Assembly (NCBI GenBank): GCA_902767845.1
Contig: CACXIV010000016.1
Coordinates: 1-40,546, forward strand
DNA length: 40,546 nt
Source: an uncultured Ruminococcus sp.
Lineage (GTDB): Bacteria; Bacillota; Clostridia; Oscillospirales; Acutalibacteraceae
Direction: 5' to 3'
Shown: piece after piece, positions 30,772 through 38,649 of the stretch
Layout of the letters: every line of letters starts with the position of its first letter
How positions within the stretch are numbered: position 1 is the first letter of the stretch
Notes under the pieces: model-generated
Seen by the model: only the letters and a program-made list of their open reading frames with translations
The model's database searches: none
Told to the model about the DNA's origin: nothing
Program-made: the position numbers and the translations under genes

Positions 30772-31899
30772 TTGGAACACTATCTTGACAACAGCGCGAC
30801 CACCGCGGTATCCGCGGCTGCCGCCGAAAAAGCGTTTAAGGTAATGACCGAGATATACGGCAACCCGTCGTCGCTCCACACAAAGGGTATAGAGGCGGAA
30901 AACGAGCTAAAGTCGGCGCGTAACGCGGTCGCCGAAAAGCTCGGCGCTCAGGACGAGGAGATATTCTTCACAAGCGGCGGCACCGAGGCGAACAACCTCG
31001 CGCTGTTCGGTATCGCGGAGGCGAAAAAACGCACCTGCAAAAGCATAGTGGTATCCTCGGTCGAGCACAGCAGCGTTATCGAAGCCGCTAAACGCCTTGA
31101 GCAAAACGGCTGGGACGTCAGGTACGTCCCTCCGCGTGAGAACGGAAAGATCCATCCCGACGACGTTGCCGGTCAAACCGACGGCACCACCGCGCTCGTT
31201 TCGGTCATGTATGTGAACAACGAGACCGGAGCGATAATGCCCGTCGGCGAGATATTCGCCCGGGCGCGCCTGAAAAATCCCCAAATCATCTGCCACACCG
31301 ACGCTGTCCAGGCGTTCGGCAAGCTCGAGATAAAGGCAAAAAAGCTCGGCGCGGACATTATCAGCGTCAGCGGTCACAAGGTTTTCGCGCCCAAGGGCGT
31401 GGGAGCGATATACATAAAAAGAGGCGTCAGGCTCGTTCCCCGTCAGTACGGCGGCGAGCAGGAAAAAAAGCTCCGTCCCGGCACAGAGCCGCTTCCGCTG
31501 ATCGCGGCGTTCGGCACGGCGTGCGGCGAGTTCGCGATAAAGGAAAACTATGAGGCGGCGGCGAGGCTCAACAGTTACGCGAGGGAAAAGCTCGCGCAGC
31601 TCGGCGGAGTGCTGATAAATTCCCCGGACGACGCTCTGCCTTATGTGCTCAATATCACGGCAGGAAGGGTGCGCAGCGAGACCATGCTCCATTTTCTCGA
31701 GGAACGCCAAGTATACGTGTCGTCGGGCAGCGCCTGCGCCAAGGGCAAGCCGAGCCATGTGCTGAGCGCGATGGGCTTCGGCAGACAAAGGGCGGACTCC
31801 GCCTTGAGAATAAGCTTTTCAAAGCATAACACAAAGGAAGATATCGACGCGTTGTGCGGCGGAATTGAGCTCGGACTCAAAACCCTCGCGCACAGATAA
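30772..31899 (+). CDS. Cysteine desulfurase (NifS/IscS family)
   Basis: PLP enzyme that removes sulfur from cysteine as an enzyme persulfide. The 375-aa protein starts with YLDNSATT, has the PLP lysine Lys203 in SVSGHKVFAPKG and the sulfur-accepting Cys322 in SSGSACAKGKPSHVL. TTG 30772 is preferred: GGGGGAG ends 6 nt upstream, while ATG 30754 precedes that SD. It lies 8 nt before thiI, so the likely sulfur partner is ThiI for 4-thiouridine in tRNA and possibly thiamine thiazole. A TATAAT at 30732-30737 marks the promoter, with a poor -35. Confidence 0.92.
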   Translation: MEHYLDNSATTAVSAAAAEKAFKVMTEIYGNPSSLHTKGIEAENELKSARNAVAEKLGAQDEEIFFTSGGTEANNLALFGIAEAKKRTCKSIVVSSVEHSSVIEAAKRLEQNGWDVRYVPPRENGKIHPDDVAGQTDGTTALVSVMYVNNETGAIMPVGEIFARARLKNPQIICHTDAVQAFGKLEIKAKKLGADIISVSGHKVFAPKGVGAIYIKRGVRLVPRQYGGEQEKKLRPGTEPLPLIAAFGTACGEFAIKENYEAAARLNSYAREKLAQLGGVLINSPDDALPYVLNITAGRVRSETMLHFLEERQVYVSSGSACAKGKPSHVLSAMGFGRQRADSALRISFSKHNTKEDIDALCGGIELGLKTLAHR

Positions 31900-31907
31900 G
31901 GAAGAAT

Positions 31908-33080
31908 ATGAAAGAGATATTATTGCTCAAGGACGGCGAGATAGTTCTAAAGGGGCTCAACCGCCGCCAGTTTGAGGACGTACTTAAAAAGAATATCAAA
32001 AACACGCTCAGTCCGCTGGGCAGGTTCGAGATAACCTCGGCGCAGTCGACCGTCTGCGTAAGGCCGCTCGGCGACGACATTGATCTCGACGATGCGTGCG
32101 AAAGGGTCGGCAGGATCTTCGGAATAGTCAGCTATTCAAGAGCCGCGCTCTGCGACGAAAAAACACTGGAATCGGTGCTCGCCACCGCTCCCGGATACCT
32201 CGAAAACCGGCTCCGCGCGGCAAAGACCTTTAAGGTCGAGGCAAAGCGCAGCGACAAAAAGTTTCCGTATAAGTCGCCTGAGATCTGCCGCGAAACAGGC
32301 GGAGCTATCCTTCGGAGATTCCCCCACCTAAAGGTCGACGTCCATAATCCCGAGGTCACGGTGTATGTTGAGATCCGCGACTTCGGCGCCTATATCCACG
32401 CGAACCCGATCAGGGGCGCCGGCGGTATTCCCGTAGGCACCGGAGGAAAGGCTGCGATACTCATCAGCGGCGGCATCGACTCGCCGGTAGCGGCGTACAT
32501 GATGGCAAAGCGCGGTATCAAGCTCACCGCGATCCACTTCGCGAGCCCTCCGTACACAAGCCAGAGGGCGGAGGACAAGGTGGTAAGGCTTCTTCAAAAG
32601 GTCGCGCGCTATTCGGGCGCGATGAAGATGTACACCGTGCCCTTCACAAAGCTGCAGGAAAAGCTCAGGGACGACTGCCCCGAGGAGCTGTTTACCATAA
32701 TAATGCGCAGGCTGATGATGCAGATCGCGCAGAGGATCGCGCGCGATAACGAGTGTCAGGCGCTTATCACCGGCGAAAGCCTCGGTCAGGTCGCCAGCCA
32801 GACGATCGGAGCGCTCGGATGTACGGACGAGGCCGCGGATATGGTTGTGTTCAGACCGCTAATCGGCATGGATAAGCAGGAGATCATCGACATCTCCTAC
32901 AGGATAGACACCTACCAAACCTCGATCGAGCCGTATGAGGACTGCTGCACGGTATTCACGCCAAAGCATCCGCGGACAAAACCGATACTGAAGTTTGTAA
33001 AGGAAGCTCAGGAGAAGGCGGGTTTTGAGCCGCTGATCGAGGAAGCTTTGCAAAATCTCAAGATCACCTACATCTCATAA
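31908..33080 (+). CDS. thiI: tRNA 4-thiouridine synthetase ThiI
   Basis: Adenylates U8 of tRNA and transfers sulfur to it. The 390-aa protein has an N-terminal ferredoxin-like and THUMP region (about 1-165, with FKVEAKRSDKKFPYKSPEI) and a PP-loop ATP pyrophosphatase domain with SGGIDSPVA (from residue 187) and ITGESLGQVASQT. The C-terminal rhodanese domain of E. coli ThiI is missing, as is usual in Gram-positive forms, so sulfur handling must rely on the adjacent desulfurase and internal cysteines (for example EDCCTVF). Confidence 0.95.
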   Translation: MKEILLLKDGEIVLKGLNRRQFEDVLKKNIKNTLSPLGRFEITSAQSTVCVRPLGDDIDLDDACERVGRIFGIVSYSRAALCDEKTLESVLATAPGYLENRLRAAKTFKVEAKRSDKKFPYKSPEICRETGGAILRRFPHLKVDVHNPEVTVYVEIRDFGAYIHANPIRGAGGIPVGTGGKAAILISGGIDSPVAAYMMAKRGIKLTAIHFASPPYTSQRAEDKVVRLLQKVARYSGAMKMYTVPFTKLQEKLRDDCPEELFTIIMRRLMMQIAQRIARDNECQALITGESLGQVASQTIGALGCTDEAADMVVFRPLIGMDKQEIIDISYRIDTYQTSIEPYEDCCTVFTPKHPRTKPILKFVKEAQEKAGFEPLIEEALQNLKITYIS

Positions 33081-33107
33081 CGGTTCTACACGAAAGGAAT
33101 GACTTGC

Positions 33108-35039
33108 GTGTTTGTAGAAATTATTTCGGTAAACAAAAAGAAAGAAACAGACGTTTTGGCTGAGCGCGAGAGCGAGCTCAAGGAAAAACTCGACAAATAC
33201 GGCTACTCGTTAAAGTCAGTCACCAAGGCGCTGATGACGCCGGTCGTCATCAATTCCGCGCTGAACTCCCTCGCTGTCGCCGAGGAAAAGCCGGACGTCG
33301 TTATCATAGCCAACGCCCTGCGAACCAAGGACAGCACCTCCTTCAAAAAGTATTTTGTCGAGACGGTGGTGACCGCCGAGCGCGCGGAATCCGAACCTGC
33401 TCCCAAGGATTACTGGAAAAACCGCAACAAGGCGTTCGCGGAGGCGAGAAAGCAAAAGAAAAGCAAGGAGGAGCTCGAGGCTCTCGAAAAGGAATACCTC
33501 CTCACCCGAAAAAAGGCAAAGGTGTTCTCGCTCGGGGATTTCGGCAACGGCTACAAGGGCTACTGCTTTATGTACAAGGGTATCCGCGTGGCCGCCGTTC
33601 CCAAGGCGGAGCTCACGGGGGTCGATTTTGCCGAGGTAGCGGCTTTGGCGGCGGTCAGGACGACCGAGATATTTGAAAACTCCGCGAACGATTATCCCGA
33701 GGGCTTCGGGATCGAGGAGTACGTTCCTCCAAAAACCGGCTTTGTCAATCAGTTCATACCGCTCAGGGGCGACTCTAAAAAAGAGATCGGCAGAAAATGC
33801 GTCGTTATCGCGGCGTTTCTGGTATTTCTCGGAGCGCTGTGGCTGCTGTTTTACAACATGGTTTTCCTCAGCGTGCGCAACGCCCAGCTTAACGGCGAGA
33901 TCCAGACGATCGCCCACGGCGACAACAATGAGCCACGCGCTCCCGACGCGGTCGACGACGAAGGTATCAACTGGGAAAAGCTAAAGGATATCAACGAAGA
34001 GATAGTCGGCTGGATCCAGATAAATGACACCGAGATCGACTATCCGGTGCTATGGCACAAGGGCGACGACCTTTCGAGCCAGTTCTACCTAAACCATAAC
34101 TACAAGGCGGAATACGATTCGTACGGATCCATCTTCCTCGATTACCGCTGTACCAAGGGAACAGACAGCAAGAACACCATCATGCACGGTCACCATATGA
34201 ACGACGGCTCGATGTTCGGCAACCTTATGAACTACGGAGGAACCTCCGGCAACCTTGATTTCTACAAGGAAGCCCCGACGATAAGGTTCGACACTCCGAA
34301 GGCAAAGGGAACATACAAGATAATCTCGATATTCAAGACCAACACCCTCTCAAGCCAGGGCGAGTTCTTCAACTATATGATAGGCAACTTCCAGAACGAA
34401 AAGGACTTTATGAACTACGTCTACAACGTAAGGATACGTTCGCTTATCAACTGCCCCGTCACGGTCAACGAGGACGACGAGCTGATAACGCTCTCGACCT
34501 GTTCGTATGAGTTTACCAACTTTAGAACCGTCGTTGTTGCCAGAAGGGTAAGGATCGGCGAGGATCCCAAGGTCGACGTCGGTAAAGCGTCCGTGAACGA
34601 CAACGCCGTTTGGCCTCAGGTCTACTACTCGTCAAGAGGCGGCGAACGTCCTGCGGTTACCGATTTTTGTACCGCCTACGAGAAAAAACAGATAAAGTGG
34701 TACGACGGAACCTACGACTTTAAGGATCAAAAGGTATCTGCGAGCGGCTCGACCACAGCTCCGACAACAAATTCAAAGGGCGAAACAGTTAAGCCTACCA
34801 CGGAGCCGCAGGTTTATCATACCGTAAAATTTATTAATTACGACGGTTCCGAGATATCTACTCAGCAGGTGCTCGACGGTCAGGCGGCAACGGCTCCGCC
34901 GGATCCCGTAAAGCCCAGCGATGATTTTTACGACTACACCTTCAAGGGCTGGGGACTGGAGTACAACTGCGTACAGGCGGATATGATAATAGCTCCGATA
35001 TTTGAGCCTAAGCTCAAGCCCGAGTTTGCTCAGCCATAG
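33108..35039 (+). CDS. CinA/MoaB-like domain fused to class B sortase with C-terminal InlB-type repeat
   Basis: An unusual 643-aa fusion. Residues 1-90 resemble the CinA/MoaB fold (MFVEIISVNKKKETD, DVVIIANAL), followed by a charged linker and a second cytoplasmic alpha/beta part. A membrane helix lies at about 230-253 (CVVIAAFLVFLGALWLLFY). A class B sortase domain (about 285-485) has the catalytic residues His362 (GHHMNDGSMFG), Cys465 (TLSTCSYEF) and Arg473 (FRTVVVARR). A Thr-rich linker and an InlB B-repeat-like unit (VKFINYDGSEISTQQV...FKGWG) end the protein. GTG 33108 is used because AAAGGA abuts ATG 33099 but lies 9 nt from the GTG, which also gives a CinA-like start. Sortases attach or polymerise surface proteins; no substrate gene is adjacent. 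Confidence 0.82.
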   Translation: MFVEIISVNKKKETDVLAERESELKEKLDKYGYSLKSVTKALMTPVVINSALNSLAVAEEKPDVVIIANALRTKDSTSFKKYFVETVVTAERAESEPAPKDYWKNRNKAFAEARKQKKSKEELEALEKEYLLTRKKAKVFSLGDFGNGYKGYCFMYKGIRVAAVPKAELTGVDFAEVAALAAVRTTEIFENSANDYPEGFGIEEYVPPKTGFVNQFIPLRGDSKKEIGRKCVVIAAFLVFLGALWLLFYNMVFLSVRNAQLNGEIQTIAHGDNNEPRAPDAVDDEGINWEKLKDINEEIVGWIQINDTEIDYPVLWHKGDDLSSQFYLNHNYKAEYDSYGSIFLDYRCTKGTDSKNTIMHGHHMNDGSMFGNLMNYGGTSGNLDFYKEAPTIRFDTPKAKGTYKIISIFKTNTLSSQGEFFNYMIGNFQNEKDFMNYVYNVRIRSLINCPVTVNEDDELITLSTCSYEFTNFRTVVVARRVRIGEDPKVDVGKASVNDNAVWPQVYYSSRGGERPAVTDFCTAYEKKQIKWYDGTYDFKDQKVSASGSTTAPTTNSKGETVKPTTEPQVYHTVKFINYDGSEISTQQVLDGQAATAPPDPVKPSDDFYDYTFKGWGLEYNCVQADMIIAPIFEPKLKPEFAQP

Positions 35040-35049
35040 GAGGTCGACA

Positions 35050-35463
35050 GTGGATTATAAAATCGTATTTTACTCCGCTCAAAAGACATCCGTCTGCGAA
35101 CGGACGCTGAAAAAATGCCTTTCGGCAAACCAGCTCAATCACTCGGGCTCGGTGTTCGCCGTCAAAAACGAAGCCCTCGGCGGCAGGCTGATCGAAGCGT
35201 TCAAAGCCTGCGACATCACTTTTGTGATCGGCGGACTGGACTTCGGCGACAGCAGGAACGCGGCGCATATAATCTCAAACGCCGCCGCCGACTGCTCACC
35301 CGAGCTCATAAGACAGCTAAAGGGTATTGACGGACATAACGGATTTATGTTAAAATCAGGCGGAAAGCTTTTGATACTTCTGCCCGATGATCCCGGTCAG
35401 ATCGAAGGTATCGTCAACGGCGGACTTTCGGGCTACCTGAGATATTTCGCGAAAGCGTCGTAG
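35050..35463 (+). CDS. Small protein resembling the MoaB/CinA C-terminal half
   Basis: A 137-aa protein (MDYKIVFYSAQKTSV...) starting at GTG 35050, with AGGAGGT 5 nt upstream at the sortase stop. The segment CDITFVIGGLDFGDSRNA and the end GGKLLILLPDDPGQIEGIVNGGLSGYL resemble the GGLG..DD.T and ...LPG.P.. elements of the molybdopterin-binding fold, though the usual acidic catalytic residues are not obvious. Together with the N-terminal domain of the sortase gene this could be a paralogous pair. Function unknown; the resemblance is by eye. Confidence 0.65.
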   Translation: MDYKIVFYSAQKTSVCERTLKKCLSANQLNHSGSVFAVKNEALGGRLIEAFKACDITFVIGGLDFGDSRNAAHIISNAAADCSPELIRQLKGIDGHNGFMLKSGGKLLILLPDDPGQIEGIVNGGLSGYLRYFAKAS

Positions 35464-35515
35464 CGGTATAAGTCCGCGCGCGCGTTCTATATAATTACGG
35501 AGGAAGGAATAATCT

Positions 35516-36772
35516 ATGAATACAAGCACATTTGAAACCTACGAATCGGTTGTACGCTCATATTGCAGACACTTCCCCAAGGTGTTCACAAACGCCAAGG
35601 GAGCTGTTCTCACAGACGAGGACGGCGTAGAGTATATCGACTTTTTCTGCGGAGCCGGCGCCGTGAATTACGGTCATAACAACGAGTACATAAAGCAGAA
35701 GATGGTTGACTACCTCTCGACCGACGGTATCATCCACGCCCTCGATATGTACACCGTGCCCAAGCGCGAGTTTATCGAGACGCTCGAAAAGAAGATCATC
35801 GAGCCTCGCGGTTTTAACTACAAGATCCAGTTCTGCGGCCCCACCGGTACAAACGCGGTGGAGGCGGCGCTAAAGCTCGCGCGCAAGAACAAGGGCAGAC
35901 GCAACGTGTTCGCGTTCATGGGCTGCTTCCACGGAATGACTCTCGGCGCGCTTTCGCTCACCTCGGAGATGTACGCGAGAAACGGCGCGGGCGCGAGCCT
36001 CAGCGACGTTACCCACATCCCTGCTCCCTATATGTTTGAGGGACTTGATGTCATTCAGTATATGCAGACGCTCATCGACGACGATCACTCCGGCGTTGAC
36101 AAGCCTGCCGCTGTCGTTATGGAGACCCTGCAGGCGGAGGGCGGTATCCGCCCGTTCAGCGACGAGTTCCTCCGTCAGGTACGCGAATTTTGCGACAGGA
36201 ACGACATACTCATGATCGTTGACGACATCCAGGTAGGCTGCTGCCGCTGCGGAAGCTTCTTCTCGTTTGAGCGCGCCGGCATCGAGCCCGATATGGTCGT
36301 AATGTCAAAGTCGATCGGCGGACTGGGCATGCCCCTCGCGATCCTGCTGCTCAAGGGCGAGCTTGACCTTTGGAAGCCCGGCGAGCACAACGGTACCTTC
36401 AGGGGAAACCAGCTCTCGTTCGTCGCAGGCAAGGCGTCGTTTGACTGGCTGCTCGAAAACAACGTCGAAGAGGAGACGCGCCGCAAGGGCGAGCTGGTAA
36501 AAAGCTTTATCGAGCGCGAGATCCTTCCCCTCGACAGCAGACTCGAGCTCCGCGGAATGGGACTCATCTGGGGCATCGACTTCGGCAAGATCGATCCCGA
36601 GCTCTCGGAGGTCGTTATCGAAAAGTGCTTTGACAACAGGCTCATCTGCGAGTGCGCCGGCAGAGACGGTGCTGTCCTCAAGATCATGCCGCCGCTCGTT
36701 ATCGAGGATACCCTGCTCATGAAGGGTCTGAATATCGTAGCGGACGCCGCTAAGGAAATATTAGCCAAATAA
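35516..36772 (+). CDS. ectB: EctB-like diaminobutyrate-2-oxoglutarate aminotransferase
   Basis: Class-III PLP aminotransferase. The 418-aa protein matches EctB closely in pattern: FETYESVVRSYCRHFP at the start, EYIDFFCGAGAVNYGHNN, FCGPTGTNAVEAALKLARK, CFHGMTLGALSLTS, and the PLP Lys265 in VMSKSIGGLGMPLA. EctB makes L-2,4-diaminobutyrate from aspartate semialdehyde and glutamate, the first step to ectoine. ectA and ectC are absent here, so the product may feed another path (a peptide, siderophore or polyamine) or the enzyme may use a different amino donor. It has SD GGAGGAAGGA and ends at a strong terminator. Confidence 0.85.
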   Translation: MNTSTFETYESVVRSYCRHFPKVFTNAKGAVLTDEDGVEYIDFFCGAGAVNYGHNNEYIKQKMVDYLSTDGIIHALDMYTVPKREFIETLEKKIIEPRGFNYKIQFCGPTGTNAVEAALKLARKNKGRRNVFAFMGCFHGMTLGALSLTSEMYARNGAGASLSDVTHIPAPYMFEGLDVIQYMQTLIDDDHSGVDKPAAVVMETLQAEGGIRPFSDEFLRQVREFCDRNDILMIVDDIQVGCCRCGSFFSFERAGIEPDMVVMSKSIGGLGMPLAILLLKGELDLWKPGEHNGTFRGNQLSFVAGKASFDWLLENNVEEETRRKGELVKSFIEREILPLDSRLELRGMGLIWGIDFGKIDPELSEVVIEKCFDNRLICECAGRDGAVLKIMPPLVIEDTLLMKGLNIVADAAKEILAK

Positions 36773-36781
36773 ACACATAAT

Positions 36782-36819
36782 AAAAAAGATGTCGTTCCTT
36801 TCGGAATGACATCTTTTTT
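36782..36819. terminator. Bidirectional terminator between ectB and the lipoprotein gene
   Basis: AAAAAAGATGTCGTTCC (36782-36798) pairs with GGAATGACATCTTTTTT (36803-36819) through 17 positions, including one G-U pair. A-run and T-run on the two sides make it work in both directions. Confidence 0.92.
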
Positions 36820-36832
36820 GCCTTAAAATGTT

Positions 36833-37066
36833 TTATTCGGTTTCATCAACGCTGTTTTCCGAGCTGTTGTCGTCGTCGGGGACTTCTTCTGACGAGCGGC
36901 ATATCTCGCAGAAAATACTGCTTACAAAGCAATCATAATATCTTCCTGCGGTGTCCTGAACAACAACGTGCCAGCAGTCCTGACCGCCGCAGCCCGAAAG
37001 CAGCGCTGCCGAGGAAAGGGCGATGACTGCCGCGAGGATCGCGGCAAGGATTTTGTACTTTGTCAT
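36833..37066 (-). CDS. Small cysteine-rich lipoprotein
   Basis: A 77-aa protein with a lipoprotein signal peptide: MTKYK, hydrophobic core ILAAILAAVIALSSAAL, lipobox LSGC with Cys26 as the lipid-modified residue. The mature part is about 50 residues with three more cysteines (Cys32, Cys47, Cys53, Cys56 region: CW, DCF, FCEIC) and a very acidic end. No family recognised. The SD is weak (AAGTAAG), but promoter spacing and the lipobox support it. It would be anchored on the outer face of the cytoplasmic membrane. Confidence 0.65.
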   Translation of the reverse strand: MTKYKILAAILAAVIALSSAALLSGCGGQDCWHVVVQDTAGRYYDCFVSSIFCEICRSSEEVPDDDNSSENSVDETE

Positions 37067-37087
37067 TTTTTAACTTACTTTTTTATC

Positions 37088-37116
37088 ATAATAACACAGT
37101 GCTTGCAGGATTTCAA
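37088..37116 (-). promoter_or_regulatory. Promoter of the lipoprotein gene
   Basis: Minus-strand TTGAAA (37116-37111) and TATTAT (37093-37088) separated by 17 nt, just after the stop of the adenosyltransferase gene. Confidence 0.6.
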
Positions 37117-37117
37117 C

Positions 37118-37633
37118 CTAAAACTCGATACCTATCCTGCCGCTTACCCCTTTGTCATGGGGGTGCCTGATTTTTTTGAACTCCGTGACGTAATCGGCTG
37201 TGTCGATAAATCTTTCGGAGGGGTCGTGACCGGTCATTATTATTTCCATGCTCGCGGGCGCGTTGGCGATAAACTCAAAAACCTGACCCTCGCCGAGCAT
37301 GCCCTCGTTAACGGCGTCAAAGATCTCGTCGAGGATTATCATATCGTACCTCTGAGAAAGCGCTGCCGATACGCTCCGCTCAAACAGGTTGCGGAACATG
37401 GCGGAAGCCTGCTGCTTTTCCTGCTCGTCCATTTCAAAGGTGAATTTAAGCTCGCGCGGACAGGGGGTAAGGGTCACGGTCTCGAGCTTTTCGAGCGAAA
37501 GCCGCTCCCCGGATGAATCGGTCTTTAAAAACTGCACGAACATAACGCGCATGCCGTTGCCGGCGGCTCTCGCGGCAAGACCTGCCGCCGCGGTTGATTT
37601 TCCCTTTCCGTCGCCGTAATAAACGTGGATCAT
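37118..37633 (-). CDS. Cob(I)alamin adenosyltransferase (BtuR/CobO/CobA type)
   Basis: Adenosylates corrinoids with ATP to give the coenzyme B12 form. The 171-aa protein begins MIHVYYGDGKGKSTAAAGLAA in pattern, with the inverted P-loop GDGKGKST at 7-14, a FVQFLK strand, and the Walker B-like YDMIILDEIFDAV. The open frame extends about 73 codons upstream, but ATG 37633 gives the usual N-terminus and has AAGGA about 9 nt upstream. Context with cobalamin-dependent MetH in the same window fits. No B12 riboswitch fits the short leader. Confidence 0.92.
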   Translation of the reverse strand: MIHVYYGDGKGKSTAAAGLAARAAGNGMRVMFVQFLKTDSSGERLSLEKLETVTLTPCPRELKFTFEMDEQEKQQASAMFRNLFERSVSAALSQRYDMIILDEIFDAVNEGMLGEGQVFEFIANAPASMEIIMTGHDPSERFIDTADYVTEFKKIRHPHDKGVSGRIGIEF

Positions 37634-37696
37634 ACAGCACCATCCTTCATAAAACACAATATAAAAGCCTAATACCCTATTATAGCTTACGATATG

Positions 37697-37729
37697 ATTA
37701 TAACCGATTATTTCCTGTTTGGCAAACAG
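37697..37729 (-). promoter_or_regulatory. Promoter of the adenosyltransferase gene with overlapping palindrome
   Basis: Minus-strand TTGCCA (37725-37720), 17-nt spacer, TATAAT (37702-37697). A 15-nt palindrome, CTGTTTG-G-CAAACAG (37715-37729), covers the -35 and could be a repressor site. A second TATAAT further down (37684-37679) has a poor -35. Confidence 0.5.
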
Positions 37730-37803
37730 CAATTTAAACAAAATTATAGTGAAATGTTCGTAAAATTTCTCTACCGAAAAATTTTTAAAAATCGCGGTAA
37801 AAA

Positions 37804-37832
37804 CTTGAAAAAAACCCCTATATAAGATATAA
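37804..37832 (+). promoter_or_regulatory. Promoter of the S10 ribosomal protein operon
   Basis: TTGAAA (37804-37809), 17-nt spacer, TATAAT (37827-37832). Start near 37839, giving a 330-nt leader before rpsJ. Confidence 0.8.
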
Positions 37833-37838
37833 TATAGC

Positions 37839-38168
37839 TTGCGTGACTGCACAAGATATGCGATGAAGCGGGAGGTTGCGGCCGTCTGGCCGGTTTTTCC
37901 GTGGAGTATGTCCGATTTTAAACCGGGCGATTTTAATTGAAAACACTGAGTATAACTGCGGCTATTAGGGTTGCTTTGCCATAGCTATGCTCAAACGCTT
38001 TCAGGACGTCCCCGGTTAACTGAACGGTTAAACGGGTTTTTTAATGCAGGGTGAGGAAACACCCGGCAGAGTTTCAAAAACTTTCACGACGAAATGAAAG
38101 CGAAACGCCCGCCTACAAGACAGCGTTCGCGAAAGCTTACGCTACCAAAATTTTAAGGAGGCGACGAT
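37839..38168 (+). promoter_or_regulatory. Long structured leader of the S10 operon
   Basis: The 535-nt gap between the adenosyltransferase gene and rpsJ carries no gene. After the promoter the leader contains: a GC stem CGGCC/GGCCG (37879-37892) followed by GTTTTT; a hairpin TGAGTATAACT/AGCTATGCTCA (37947-37993); an intrinsic-terminator-like hairpin at 38011-38042; GGGTG/CACCC (38049-38064); CTTTCA/TGAAAG (38081-38100); and an AGCGT/ACGCT stem before the SD. The order suggests attenuation control, possibly by a ribosomal protein as L4 does in E. coli, but I cannot match the structure to a described leader. Confidence 0.6.
38011..38042 (+). terminator. Attenuator-like terminator in the S10 leader
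   Basis: CCCG-G-TTAAC (38011-38020) pairs with GTTAA-A-CGGG (38027-38036), with one G-A mismatch, followed by TTTTTT. It sits about 125 nt before rpsJ, inside the transcript, so it must be conditional if the operon is expressed from the upstream promoter. Confidence 0.75.
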
Positions 38169-38486
38169 ATGGCAGTCAAGGAAAAAATCAGGATAAGATT
38201 AAAGGGTTATGATCACCAGCTGGTTGATCAGAGCGCCGAGAGGATCGTGGCGACAGCAAAGCGCACAGGCGCAAGGGTGTCGGGTCCCGTACCTCTCCCC
38301 ACAGAGAAGCAGATCGTTACTATTCTCCGTGCTGTTCATAAGTACAAGGACAGCCGCGAGCAGTTCGAGATCAGAACTCACAAGCGTCTTATCGACATTT
38401 TAAGACCGTCAAACAAGACAGTCGAGGCTCTTATGAGCTTAGAGCTCCCTGCCGGTGTTGATATCGAGTCCGGAGCCCGGAAATAA
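38169..38486 (+). CDS. rpsJ: Ribosomal protein S10 with altered C-terminus
   Basis: Small-subunit protein of the 30S head and transcription antitermination factor (NusE). The 105-aa protein begins [19 protein letters not shown] and contains [16 protein letters not shown] and the NusB-binding region. The family normally ends VDIEIKL or similar, whereas this one reads VDIE-SGARK. The last codons and the stop are contained in the start of the 139-nt repeat element at 38471, so the tail appears to have been replaced by it. SD AAGGAGG lies 6-8 nt before the ATG. First gene of the S10 operon. Confidence 0.96.
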   Translation: MAVKEKIRIRLKGYDHQLVDQSAERIVATAKRTGARVSGPVPLPTEKQIVTILRAVHKYKDSREQFEIRTHKRLIDILRPSNKTVEALMSLELPAGVDIESGARK

Positions 38487-38609
38487 CGACCGGCGAGGAC
38501 TAAGCAATTAAGGAACTCAAACCGATAAAATCTATCAAAAAGAGTTCATTAATTGATTAGACGAGTGGAAGTTATTTACGGAACAGCGGAGGACAACGAA
38601 GCGTGACAG
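38471..38609 (+). ncRNA. Structured 139-nt element, copy 1 (rpsJ-rplC)
   Basis: 117 of 139 positions match copy 2 at 40274-40412, without gaps. Helix P1 is CCGGAAATAAC (38477-38487) with GTTATTTACGG (38571-38581). Helix P2 is CAATTAA-G-GAACTC (38505-38518) with GAGTTC-A-TTAATTG (38542-38555), closed by a 23-nt A-rich loop that is the most variable part. The P1-P2 internal loop (GACCGGC.AGGAC and GACGAGTGGAA) is almost invariant. Two P2 base pairs covary between copies. The 5' strand of P1 contains the rpsJ stop codon. Not recognised as a known RNA family; no terminal inverted repeats or target duplication seen. Confidence 0.75.
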
Positions 38610-38649
38610 AGAGATTTCAGGTACCAACCTACAAGCAGACAGGGTAAAT

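Noticed and set aside
37863-37940. 25-codon ORF with two Trp codons in the S10 leader
   Set aside because: No SD, and it runs across hairpin sequences; more likely chance.
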